The notes under the pieces were generated by a model, which saw nothing but the letters and a program-made list of their open reading frames with translations, was not told the origin of the DNA and did no database searches. From Tolypocladium sp. Sup5 PDA-1 (lineage: Eukaryota > Ascomycota > Sordariomycetes > Hypocreales > Ophiocordycipitaceae), in the NCBI GenBank assembly GCA_000750105.3, contig JPHH03000001.1, positions 186,001-250,000 of the forward strand: DNA of 64,000 bases. The letters are read 5' to 3'. Positions 32,277 through 42,590 of the stretch are shown in pieces. The number at the start of each line of letters is the position of its first letter. The stretch's first letter is position 1. The position numbers were made by a program, and so were the translations under genes.

Positions 32277-33093
32277 CGGAGTCTGTTTGCATTTCAGGAT
32301 ATCGAGAGCTTCATAGCAGCAGCACGTCTACGGAACTCGCCTTTCAGGCTACAGATCTCATCAAGATGCCTTAATATAATTGATGTCATGAACCCCACCG
32401 AACGCACCCTCCAAGTCATGTTGGTACTGTCTCCATCGAGACGACCGATTCCAATTCATCATATGTTCGTTGCCTCTCATACAGCATCTACAGCTACTCC
32501 ATCGGCACCTTGCCATCCCGCCCAACCTCGGATTCACCGTCGCCCGATACGCCTCGACCCTCCTCGCCCAGTACGCCACCGCAATGGTCACCGCCTGCTG
32601 CAATGGTCACCGCCTGCTATGCCTTGAGGAACGAAGGACGAGAGGTTCTATGCTCCACCCGCGGGAACCCAAAAGTTTGTGAGGCCATCATCTCGGCCAA
32701 AATAGGAAAGTGGGGTACCTTTCGGACGAAACCTGCTCTTTGCCGGCACACCGCCCAACGCCTTAGGCAGTAGCGTAGCTCTGACTGTGGCGGGTGTGCC
32801 TGACACCCGGCTTGCTCTCCTGCTCTCCTGCTTGACTGTTTGAGGGGCCACCCTTACCAGGGCCGCCGGGTGAGTGGTCCGTTCCTTGGGCTGTGAGGGC
32901 CTAACAGCCCAGCTGCAAGGCGGCATAGCGGGAAGCCTTACCGCCTAAAGTGCGGGGCTGAGGCTCAAAGCTGTCCGACGTGATCAGTAACGGATCTATC
33001 CGTATTTGCCCCAGCTTGTGCTCAGCGGAAGTGGATTTCCCTCACTGGTTCCGAAGCGCAAAGCTCGGACACTCCCCATCTGCATTCGCCGCC
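32277..33093. other. Intergenic region, compositionally unlike neighbours
   Basis: 817 nt, no coding signal. The stretch 32760-32960 has several short complementary GC-rich blocks (for example GGGTGTGCCTGACACCC at 32800-32816) that could fold, as in a degraded repeat. Confidence 0.4.
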
Positions 33094-36051
33094 ATGGCGG
33101 AATCTTCGATAGGACGACTACAGGCTGCTCTTACGGCTGCCACCAACGAGGTGACGGTTGCTGCAGCAAGTATAAATTTCGACTTCTGCCTGGTCAAGTA
33201 CGAGGCCCCCAAAGAGTATCACCAACTCGGGGTCAACCTGTCTCCTCGGCGCAGGCAAGACGCAGAGACTGGCAAGAGTCACGTCACAGCCAGGAGGCTT
33301 GGTGCCTTGTTCGAAGGCTCCTGCCCTCCTACCCCAAAGCTCGTTTGTGCCTATGGCGAACGCGTTTCTGAAATTGCGAAGCTGGCCATTGACTCGGTTT
33401 CGAAAAACTACTCGAGCTCGATATTTGCAGCGTACACTGGAGTAGATGCCACTTCCATATGGGCTGCCGCAACGTCGTCGAACGATCCAAACGGCGGCGC
33501 CATCCAGATCCATCTCTTGGCTTGCATGCTTGCATCAATCTGGGAGGCGTCAGAGGCAACGTCCATCTGGGTGGAGCTCGTAAATGAGAAGAGGCGAAAG
33601 ATTTCCCTCGAGCTTGAGAGCGGAGCTGCTCTGCCTTTTTCGTTGGCTGCAGCGGCGGCTCAACAGGAGATTTCCAGGAATCAGCTGGCAGAATGGGACG
33701 CCAGTGCGAGATCATGGATCGAGACTGCCAACAGCATCATGAACAAGAAGCAAACCCAACTCAGACTCATTCTCAAAAACATCGATCTTCCTGTCGGCAA
33801 CGGGAAGAGCGTCTACCCAAGTGTCATGGAGGCCTGGCGGACTGGTTTAACCGTCATGGAAAATTTGATCTCCGGCATTCCCCAGGAAGTCCAGGATGGC
33901 ACGGCTTTGCTAAGCCTGTCAGCTTGGCACCTATACCCGGATATCCATGTCTTCGGCACGAGGACAGTCGAGGTTGGCCTGAAGGATCCGCTAATTTGTC
34001 CTGGCGGCATACTCTCTCTTGGTTGTTCACCATCCGCTACCTTTCCTGCCCATGGCATCTCCTGGTCCCTTTCTCTGGCTTATCTGCGACACTACGGCCA
34101 CCCGGTCCAAAAGAATGCCAGGATCCATGGGAACCCTTCCAAATTATCCTTTTCCGAGTTCCGCCAAGCTGTTCTCGGGTGCGTTCTCGAGATTTGGAAG
34201 GTGCGCGAGGATGAACAAGAAATCAGCCTCCAGGCTCTTCATCAAGTCACCATGGCCTTCCTCTCGAGCGGCCTTGTAGAAGACAACTTTGCCTTTGAAT
34301 TTCTTCGGGATGCTCTTCAGGACCTCTGGGCCGATAAAGACCTAGGGTTGCGGTTGGTCAGATTGGGACGAAACCGTCCCAACTTTCTTCCCCAGTACAC
34401 ACAATCAAGTCTCGGCGTAAGCCTCAGATCTAAGCCATTCTTCGGGTTGACCGAGACTTCCCATTTTCTTTCGTGTTTGAGAAGCGACGCCGATCGTGTT
34501 ACTTACTTGCGACGAGTTGGTTCAAGATACCCCGGCCTGGAAGAGAGATGTCCAATCATTCGATACAACTATACTGCAACAGCGTCAGGTCGCGGCCGCA
34601 AGAAGGTCACCATTGAAACAGCAAATTTCGCTACCGTCTTTCGCCTCTCCACGGATGACTCGTCCCAAAGCAACGGCAGGCGACATGTGCAGTGGGTCTT
34701 GGTAGATCCCAGGTCGGGCAAATCCGACGTCTCCCCTTCAGCGCCGGGTCTCACTGACGAGACGGTCAAATATCTTTCCCACGGCCAGTGCCAGTTCTGT
34801 GGCATTCACCCTACATCTTTTGAACGTGCGGGTGAAGATGGCACCAGAACCCGATATACCTTCTTCTACGGCGACAGCAGACTGGCATCCATCTTCCTTC
34901 CATGCGGCACCGCAACTGGTAGCCCGGATTGCCCTCCACTTCCGCAACCACCAAAGGTCGAGATTGAAGATGTTATCTGGGCAGTCAAGTACGACTTGCT
35001 TGACATGAGCACTGCATCGACATTTTGGTTGTTGAATAAAAGTCTGCTGGCCACGCTGGCATATCTTCGCACAGCGACGCCAATCTTTACAATACTTCCC
35101 GACAGGATCATCCAAACACAAATACTCTCCAACCCCCTTTCGGATACTCATTGGACAAAGGTAATCGGCCTGTGGACTGAGCACTGGACAAACAAGGACA
35201 TACATCGCCGTTATAACGTTGGAACTCGGGATCAATTTTCCATTCTTTCCTACTTTATAGCTGGATGCAACCTGCACCCAGACGAGCTGCCTAAAAACGT
35301 GGTGGGCATATCGGTCGCTGACTCGGTATACGTGCTAAATCGAGTGAGTACTTTCTATTGAGGCCGGGAAATCGGTGTTTAGAGACAGGGCTAATAAAGT
35401 GGCATGTAGCTGTTGGAAGATCCCGCCGAATCGAGCAAAAGATCTTTTCTCGCTCGAATATTAGGCAACATTGGCCAACCCGGGTTTGTCCTGTTTTCCT
35501 CTGTGGAGAACCCCATTGTGTCTCCTCTTGATGGGTCTAACTGGAGGATCGCCAACATGAACCCCTTTAACGGGAAAGCTGAGGATGCCCTAACCTCTAC
35601 GTCGATGCACCTCTCGTTCACGGACTGGAAAAGACCCATCGATGTTTCTTCGGACCAAGGCAGTCGAGATACCCGATTCATGATGATGGAGTCGGTCATC
35701 TCCATCCGAGAAGGAGGGAAGTGGATTGGTGACGTAGATCTCGTCACCTGCCTGCGGAGCCCGAAGCTCTACCACATGCCACCGCAGGAGCCCTGTCGGC
35801 ATCCGCCCGAAGCTACGCCCAAAATGCCAATGATGTCTGTGGAAAACTGGGATGAGATACGAGACATACCGCCTGGCAATGTTGTTGTGCGGGCTCATGG
35901 CAATTGGCTTGCGAGATTGGCCGTCTCTGGGTTCCTAGCCCAATGTGCCAAGGAAGAGTCCTCGGCTATCGATAGGATCACGATTTGCCCAGAGTCAGTC
36001 TGCTGGCTCTGTCTTCAGCCGACGTTTGCTAGAAATGTGTACATTTACTAA
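33094..36051 (+). CDS. Large uncharacterised fungal protein (963 aa) with two CxxC motifs
   Basis: Two exons, 33094-35343 and 35410-36051, with a 66-nt intron (GTGAGT..TGTAG, phase 0). No known domain is visible; the protein looks globular, not repetitive and not membrane-bound. Two Cys pairs stand out: HGQCQFCGIHP (C566, C569) and SVCWLCLQPTF (C948, C951), which could jointly bind zinc. Other well-formed stretches: GGILSLGCSPSATFPAHGIS, LLDMSTASTFWLLNKSLLAT, and KNVVGISVADSVYVLNR at the exon junction. Proteins of this general make-up occur in accessory parts of fungal genomes, but I cannot name the family. Codon use is less GC-rich at third positions than in the permease genes. Start is the ATG in GCCGCCATGG; the reading extends upstream to 32980 without support. 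A tRNA gene lies 1.05 kb downstream. Confidence 0.75.
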
Positions 36052-37106
36052 GTTTCTTTTCTGGCCATTATTTTTGTTTCCCATCGGTGTTGGCGACGGC
36101 GCATTTACCTCCAGTCATGATATATGATTTCCTTTCGTCTTGTGACCCACGGGCCCTCGTCTTCCTTCGGGCTCGACAGCTTCAGCAGCGACGGGATCGA
36201 GTGGCCCCGAGATGCGTCGCAAATTGAGCTGGTCGCAGAGGACGTTGACGTCGCTCTTGCCGAGCAACCCAAGCAAGTCTTTGCCTTCCTTTCCGCCTCC
36301 GTCGGCGCCGAGAGGCCCTCGATGCTCGGCCGGCCCCGCTGCATCCCCTAGCCGAGACCGTGGCGGGTCCGCGGCAAAGGGCAGCTTGTTGCGCCGGTCT
36401 AGATGACCACCTGGACTCTGACCTCCTCGTAATTTCCCCGTTGTCCCTTGAGCTTGTCCCTCCTTGTCGCTTCGTCTTTTCCTGGTTCTCACCTACCCAT
36501 CCGCACCTCTTGTATCAGGACCGCATCGTCGCATGGCCAAGAATGCGCGAAAACGAGGCTGCTTATGGGAGAGATGAGGTGAAGTCGCCAGAAGATGCCG
36601 GTGACATCAACCTCCAGCGTCGTGCTGTGCATGCTCAGTGGGATCTGATTGGTGGAAAGGTGGTGCTGCGTTGGGGTGTCGAACCGCTGGAATTTCACTA
36701 ATTTGCAGACCGACTGCCGTTGGCGATGGCATCATGCGGTGCGCCAGCCGTATCGCCAGGTGGCCATCGTTTCGGCGCATCCTGCAATCAATCATCTGCG
36801 TGCGCACGCGAAAAGTTGGGAAGATCGCAATGTGTGTGAACGCGCAAGATTTGGTGCAGCTCGCAAATGCCCTGCAAAGTGCAAAGTGCCCAAGTGCTGC
36901 CAGTCGGAGCAGTCGTTGCTTCCTTCCGTGAGGGACGGTCGCGCCTGCCCTGCTGCCTGGTTTGGCGGGGTGCCGGAGAACGTACCGTCCCAACCAGCGG
37001 CCCCGACGACACTCGACCCAAATAGGAAATCCGCCAGCATGTGCACTTTGACATCAGGCCTTCATATAAAATGATAAGAAAACTTCTCCACATCACTGAG
37101 AAACTA
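36052..37106. other. Intergenic region with a coding-like relic
   Basis: 1.06 kb. The minus-strand frame 36492-36115 has GC-rich third positions (GKSDVNVLCDQLNLRRISG within it) but no ATG, so it may be a gene relic or an unplaced exon. Nothing else is recognisable. Confidence 0.35.
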
Positions 37107-37217
37107 GACAGAGTGCCCGAGTGGTTTAAGGGGCTTGACTTGAACGGGAAAAGCATGCTCTTCCGCATTAGATATCAAGTAGTTTCGACTGCGCAGGTTC
37201 GAATCCTGTCTCTGTCG
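37107..37217 (+). tRNA. tRNA-Ser (anticodon TGA) with an intron of about 29 nt
   Basis: Acceptor stem GACAGAG pairs perfectly with CTCTGTC (37210-37216), with discriminator G at 37217. The D arm GCCCGAGTGGTTTAAGGGGC is class II. The anticodon stem is CTTGA/TCAAG with loop CT-TGA-A plus A, interrupted one base 3' of the anticodon by about 29 nt (roughly 37146-37174), the usual nuclear tRNA intron position. A long variable arm and the T arm GCAGGTTCGAATCCTGT follow. The anticodon TGA reads UCA and, through wobble, other UCN serine codons. Confidence 0.93.
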
Positions 37218-37221
37218 GTAA

Positions 37222-37229
37222 TTTTTTTT
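37222..37229 (+). terminator. RNA polymerase III terminator of tRNA-Ser
   Basis: Run of eight T on the coding strand, five bases after the tRNA 3' end. Confidence 0.9.
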
Positions 37230-38061
37230 GGCTGTGGACCATGGCATTACCTTGCGGGAGAAGAAGGAAGACTACGGTGCTTCTTTTACCTACCAGATGA
37301 ACTGGTGTTGGCTATTCTTTTGCTTTGCGAGCTTGGTGAGCGAGATGCATGGACCGGCTGAAGGTTGGCCCCGTGGACGACAAGACCGCTGGTTACCAGG
37401 TAAGTGGACTTTAAACTTTGTTTCTTGGGCGTCTTGAACTTGGGCGTATTAGCTGCTAGTGGGGACCAGTAAGCTTGCTCGCAGCACTGAAGGAGCGCGT
37501 GAAACGGACATCCAGGTATGGTGAACAACGGCCAGCGAGAACGGGACACACAGTCGAGCATCGAGAAATCCCAAGACACTGTTCAATTTATGAATACAAG
37601 AGGCTCAAGGTATAGAAAGGTTAATTACAATTAATGACGCAGCTTACTGTCAAAGGCACCTCGACAGGCTGCGAGTAAGTCGGCGCTTGAACTTGTTCAA
37701 CCTCGCGAACCTCGTTTGTCGTCACAGGTGGATGTGGAAGCCATAGACTGCTCACACTGTTTGAAAGATTCCAGGAGTGTGAGCTGTCGGTGGCGCGAAT
37801 TTTACGGTGCAAACGAGGATTTGTGTATCGAGTGAGCAACCCGCGTGCTGCGGCTACCCGCACATTGACGAGGAGGCTGCTCACTCTCGCCATTGATTGG
37901 TCTGTAGTTACCGAGCCACGCTTATCCAGGGGTCATACGGAGTGAACTTCAGCGGCGTTTGCTATTTGTTGTTAATTTGCTGGCTGTTTGAAGTGAATGT
38001 GCAGGGGCTGGTTCACCGAGGCAAACGCACACTGAGCGCATTCACTGCTAGGTCCGCCAGC

Positions 38062-38067
38062 TATAAG
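38062..38067 (+). promoter_or_regulatory. Possible TATA box of the decayed gene
   Basis: TATAAG followed by a strongly pyrimidine-rich stretch (38075-38118), the usual arrangement of a fungal core promoter. Confidence 0.35.
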
Positions 38068-38614
38068 TACCGCCCTTCTCTCCGTTTGTCCTGTTCCTTT
38101 TCTTCTTCCTCCCCGCCTCCAGTGTCACTGGTGGTTGTGCTGGTGAGGCGGCCTTGGAAGAATGGACTATTCAGGTCGGTAGTGCACGATGTGGCGCTCC
38201 CCGGTTCGAGCGTCCGCTGACCAGCCAGACCTCACTATCGAGGCCGTCCAGCTTCCCTGTACGAGCTATCGAGGCAATACAATACGCACTCGAAGCACAA
38301 GCCCTACCCAGGCGGTGCTGACCACCTGCTGACGCTCAACATATCGCGAGCGACTAGCATGGCATCACACGTCAGGGGCGGGCTGCATGCTAGATGAGTC
38401 TGGCAACTTACCTATGGACATACACACACCCAGGCGTTACACCTGTCACGTAAGCTGATACATGTCTATCCCCAACATGCAACGCTCTCTGACAACTCCA
38501 CAGACATATGACCATTCCCACTACGGAGGAAGATTGCGATTCTCCTTCATGAAACTGGGCCAGGAGAGCCGCAACACACCCGTGTTACCTCGAGGCGGAT
38601 ACTGAAAGGAACAA

Positions 38615-39422
38615 GTGCGGCTCTTCTATCCGGCAGGGGGGAAGCTGGCGGCGAAGAAGCCGGCAGCCAAGGGCAAGGCCAAGACGACAAACCAAGAAGA
38701 TACCGCGAATGCGGGTAACGGAGCCGAAACCACGACACGGGCTCGGAACGACCTGGTCGACGGCAACCAACTAGTCACAGGATCGAAGGCGACCAAACCG
38801 ACAGAGGGCGAGAAGACGTACGATTAGATAGCCGTCCAGCGCCTCGAGGGTTGCCCAGATTGGCACAAGACGGTCAAAGAATCCGACTTTGACCGCGTCA
38901 ACTCGTTCGCAGCCACAGTCGCCACGAGGAAGAGTGCCCGATCGACCAAGCAAGCCCTTGAGAAGAAGGAGAAGTGGGTGGAGCTGAAATACCCTCCTGG
39001 TGTTTACGTTCTCGAATCTTGGGATACTGCGGTTACTGGAGTAGCCGCACTTTCCTCATATCTCCTCTTCGAGCCCGAGAAGTTAACGAACATATACATC
39101 TCGGTTCCACGGCTTCATGACAACACTCGTGGTGGTAGTGTGCGCCCATCTCCTGCGCGTTCGGCAGCCGTAAAGGACGATGTGATGCCCTCCACACCGA
39201 CCCCAATGGGTCGCTCTAATACTTCGGTATGTATCGTATGGTATCGGTTGAAATTCGCTAACCGGGATTCTCTAGCGAATCGCCTCGAAAGCTCCCCTTG
39301 GCCCCAAGGGCAAGGGTCCCGATCCTCCCAGTCCCAAAGGCAAAGGCCGTGTGACAACACCGCACCACTGGCTCGCCACGAATGGGAAACTCCAGGCGGG
39401 ATGCGGATACGAACCCCGTTGA
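38615..39422 (+). pseudogene. Decayed or 5'-incomplete gene with an in-frame TAG
   Basis: One frame stays coding-like across 38640-39226 but is cut by TAG at 38825-38827 (EGEKTYD, stop, IAVQRLEGCPDW). There is no ATG directly upstream and none soon after the stop. The 3' part keeps a good intron, 39227-39275 (GTATGT..CTCTAG, phase 0), leading to an exon that ends at TGA 39420-39422 (RIASKAPLGPKGKG.. to LQAGCGYEPR). The N-terminal part is Lys/Ala-rich (KLAAKKPAAKGKAK), the middle looks folded (KEKWVELKYPPGVYVLESWD). The family is unknown. A single C-to-T change in a CAG codon would make this TAG. Either a pseudogene or a gene with an unrecognised intron around the stop. Confidence 0.55.
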
Positions 39423-40781
39423 CTGTCAGGAGGATGGCGAGGCAATACGAAGTGAGCGGCTTGTGACTCCATGAATCGCGCACACCGAAATCCCGGCCGT
39501 CGATTACCCCAACCGCTCCACGAGAGGGACCTTGCACGTGTGTAAAATTCTGGCGGGTGGAGAGGCGAGGTCGCGAAGTGGCGCGCCCTGATGGCGCAGT
39601 ACAATCCCCCGGACATATCTGAAAACCTGGCGAGTCCGGAGTTGTCGAGGCCGCGCCGGCGACGCGGTATCTGCATTCGACGGCCAAGGGGATCGCTTCT
39701 TCACCGTATGCCCGGCGCCTCTGGAGCTCCCCGCCATGAAAGTCTACACAGAAGAGCTTCGCTTCTGTCCAGCCATGAGAGAGACCATCCGTTTGCATGG
39801 GGATTCCATGTCCAGATCGATGACCAGGCTTGCTCGTCGTCCTGCAGCCGATCGACTGGACTGGACAGCCTGGGCCTCTTCCCGGTGCAGAATTGCAGGA
39901 AACCAAGGATCGTGCCGCGAGATCATGCCGTCAACAATAGATACAGGCAGCCGGTCGGTCAAGTACCTGTAGTGCGGCCTCGGCGTCTGTTGAAACCGCC
40001 AACCCCCGGACCGACGTGGACTTTGAGCCTCGGGGCAGAGTACCTGGCCCTGACACCCTTCCCTCGATCTTGCGGGACAACCCCAAACAGAGCTGCGTGT
40101 GATTGGGGCGCTCCGCGATTGAAATGGATCGCCTTTGGCGGTTAGACTCCGACGAGTGGTGACTGCGGTGGCAGGTTGTTGAGTTGGGATTTATGCAGGA
40201 ACGGGTATCCCACGCTCTTCCCAACGGCATGCCCGTAGAGGTATGCCGGCCCCCTCCGTGTGGTGCCGGCTAGGGTCTGACCAGGTGAAGTCGGATGATG
40301 AAGAAGCGACATTACCTCGAGGATGCTCTTTGGAGCAACGCAACAAGACGCACATGTGGGTTCGGGTCGGTTGGGCGGAAGATCGAGACTTGGGTCAATG
40401 GAAGAACGGATTATCATCTGACAGACGGGTTTATGAGTTCGAGTTGAGTTGGGTGAAATTGAAGAAAATAGTTGAAATTTTATTACATCGTCGGACACTG
40501 AGATGTGAGGCCGAGACAAAATGTGACAGGCTGACACGTCCAGGTAGCGCACAACAGTCACCGGAATGCAAAGCCCGGTATGCAAAATACCTGGTGTTGG
40601 AGATATCAAGCGTGGCAATATGCATACATATTAAATCCCCCTGTATCCCAATCCAGCGCTCGCCGCCAAAGCACAAAGGAAATAAAGAGACACGAGGGTC
40701 TTGAAGAATAATGAAAATGACGAAAATGAAACCCAGGTCCACCCATACTCCGCGCACTCGCCCAACGCCGTGATCCCAGCC
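39423..40781. other. Intergenic region with no supported gene
   Basis: 1.36 kb. Long overlapping frames exist on both strands (for example 39591-40145 plus) but lack domain features and steady codon bias. The end near 40600-40720 is AT-rich, consistent with the 3' UTR of wetA. Confidence 0.45.
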
Positions 40782-42590
40782 TCAAAAGGCAAACCCCTGC
40801 TCCAGCAGCTTGTCCACGTCGCCGCCCGCCGCGGCCACGGCCTTGAGGGCCGCCTCGCTCAGCCGCCGGCGCCGGTCCTGGGCCTCCTTCTCGCGCCGAG
40901 CTTTCGTCTTGGAGCTGCCGCTGGGCGCGACGCCCGTCATGAGGAGCGACCCGTCGTGGGGCGTAAAGTTGACGAAGCCAATGTCGCTGGCGCCCATGTC
41001 CGCGCTCATGGAGCCGGCGGCGCTGGTGTCGCGGGACCGGCGCTTGCGCACGCTGCACGGCGTGCCGGGCATGCTCCCCGGGAGGCGGCCGGAGGAGCTG
41101 CGCACCGAGGACACGGAGGTGCCGGAGCTGTGCCGCGAGCGGGGCACGGAGATCTGCTGCTGCTGCAGATGCTGCTGCTGCTGGCCGGGGGTGGGCGACG
41201 CGGAGGGGGCGCGCTGCCTGCGCATGGGCGAGCTGGACATGTGCCGGGCGCCGGAGGACTTGGCACGGGGCGGGCGGTGCGGGCGGTCCGAGGCCGGGGC
41301 CATGGGTGGGGCCGGTGGCGGCGGCGGCGGCAGGTACGCCTGCGCGTGGACGGCCAGGTCGCTGACGACGGTGGGCTGCGGCGGGCGCGGCTGCGGCATG
41401 TGGATCATGAGGCCGGCGGTGCTCGTGTCCGGCATGGGCGCGTACTCGTAGGGCATCCCCGAGTGCTGCGCGTGGCTGGCCAGGTTGCGGTGGTGGTTGG
41501 CAAACTCGCCGCTGCCGTTGGCGTGCGGGCCCTGGGCAAACATGCCGAGCTCCCACCAGCCCTGCTCCTGGCCCGCGGCAATGTACTCGCCGCCCGCGCC
41601 GGTCCAGTGCTCGGGCGGCACCATCTGCTGCTGCTGCTGCTGCCAGGAGCCCGTGGGCACGTGGACGGGATCCGTGGGGTACGGCCCGGGCTCGCTCTTG
41701 ACGCCGGGCGACTCGAGGGGCGTGTCGATGCCGGCCTGGCCGTAGTACTGCATGGACGAGGTGGCCGGCAGCGGCGGAGGGTGGCCCTCGCTGAAGGGGT
41801 CCTCGCAGAAGCCGTGGATGAACTGGGCGCTTCCCGGTTGGGCTGGGGGCGACCGGGGCAGGTTCCCCTGGGCGACGGCCCGCGTGCGCCCACGCCGTTG
41901 CTTTGGGGGCTTGAGCTGCCGGTGCTGCTGGTCGAGGGTCGGCGAGCCGGGCCTGTCCTGCCCAGGGAGCGGCTTCCGCGTCTTGCGCAGGGCGGTGGCC
42001 TTGCGGATGGTCGAGGAGAGGGCCTCGACGAACTTGTTGGGCTTGCGGGCGCCCGCGTTGGGGGGCGTGGGCGAGGACGGGTGCGAGGCCGAGGTGACGC
42101 TCTTGCGCGGCGAGTGCAGCGAGATGCCCTCGAGGCGCGACAGGTCCGTCTCGGACATGGAGCCGCGGCCGAGGTACTCGAACTGCTGGGAGACGTGCGA
42201 GCCGCCGCCGAGGGCCAGGTCCTTGGGGTCGATCTCGTGGCTGGCGGCCGAGGCGGCGGGCCCGTTGTGGGAGCTGTTGGAGAAGAGGTCGAACTCGTCG
42301 GCCGTGGACACGCCCGAGGACCCGGTGCTCTCCGCGACGCGGCGCTGGCCGTCCACGAGGAAGATGGAGTCTGAGGCGGCGGCCACGGTCGTGGCGGCGT
42401 GAAAGCCGTCGCCGGCGGACGCGGTCGCGGCGTTGCCCTCGGCGTCAAAGTCGACAAACTGGCCGAAAAAGTCGCCCTGCACGTCGCCGGGACCGCCAGC
42501 GCCCTCCATGTCCTGCCAGTAGAAGCTGCCGCTGGCGTCTCGATTACTGTCGGCGGCGTCGCCCCGGTAGGCCATGGTCCAAAAGGCCAT
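40782..42590 (-). CDS. wetA: Developmental regulatory protein WetA
   Basis: 602-aa intronless protein. The conserved WetA signature is at the C-terminus: GFVNFTPHDGSLLMTGVAPS followed by GSSKTKARREKEAQDRRRRL and a helical tail (SEAALKAVAAAGGDVDKLL). In Aspergillus this region belongs to the regulator that acts late in conidiation, after BrlA and AbaA, to mature spore walls and reserves. The N-terminus has a short conserved-looking block, FYWQDMEG and DFFGQFVDFDAEG. The middle is low-complexity: Ser/Pro-rich, a Gln run near a WQQQQQQM segment, and a Pro run (LPPPPPPAPP). Start is the ATG of MAFWTMAYRGD at 42590; the longer reading uses a TTG. Location is expected to be nuclear. Confidence 0.87.
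   Translation of the reverse strand: MAFWTMAYRGDAADSNRDASGSFYWQDMEGAGGPGDVQGDFFGQFVDFDAEGNAATASAGDGFHAATTVAAASDSIFLVDGQRRVAESTGSSGVSTADEFDLFSNSSHNGPAASAASHEIDPKDLALGGGSHVSQQFEYLGRGSMSETDLSRLEGISLHSPRKSVTSASHPSSPTPPNAGARKPNKFVEALSSTIRKATALRKTRKPLPGQDRPGSPTLDQQHRQLKPPKQRRGRTRAVAQGNLPRSPPAQPGSAQFIHGFCEDPFSEGHPPPLPATSSMQYYGQAGIDTPLESPGVKSEPGPYPTDPVHVPTGSWQQQQQQMVPPEHWTGAGGEYIAAGQEQGWWELGMFAQGPHANGSGEFANHHRNLASHAQHSGMPYEYAPMPDTSTAGLMIHMPQPRPPQPTVVSDLAVHAQAYLPPPPPPAPPMAPASDRPHRPPRAKSSGARHMSSSPMRRQRAPSASPTPGQQQQHLQQQQISVPRSRHSSGTSVSSVRSSSGRLPGSMPGTPCSVRKRRSRDTSAAGSMSADMGASDIGFVNFTPHDGSLLMTGVAPSGSSKTKARREKEAQDRRRRLSEAALKAVAAAGGDVDKLLEQGFAF

Larger units (their letters stand above)
37218..38614. other. 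Intergenic region; TATA box near 38062
   Basis: 1.4 kb with no convincing ORF. A TATAAG at 38062-38067 followed by a CT-rich leader and a short ATG frame (38163, MDYSG then a GT donor-like site) may be the 5' end of the decayed gene that follows. Confidence 0.35.

Noticed and set aside
36115..36492. Minus-strand frame with GC-rich third positions
   Set aside because: It lacks an ATG and a splice partner I could support; described only as a possible relic.
39591..40145. 184-codon plus ORF after the decayed gene
   Set aside because: No domain, mixed codon use, and overlapping frames on the other strand are equally long.
40701..42374. 557-codon plus-strand frame over wetA
   Set aside because: Gly/Arg/Val-rich reverse of a low-complexity gene; no start context or domain.
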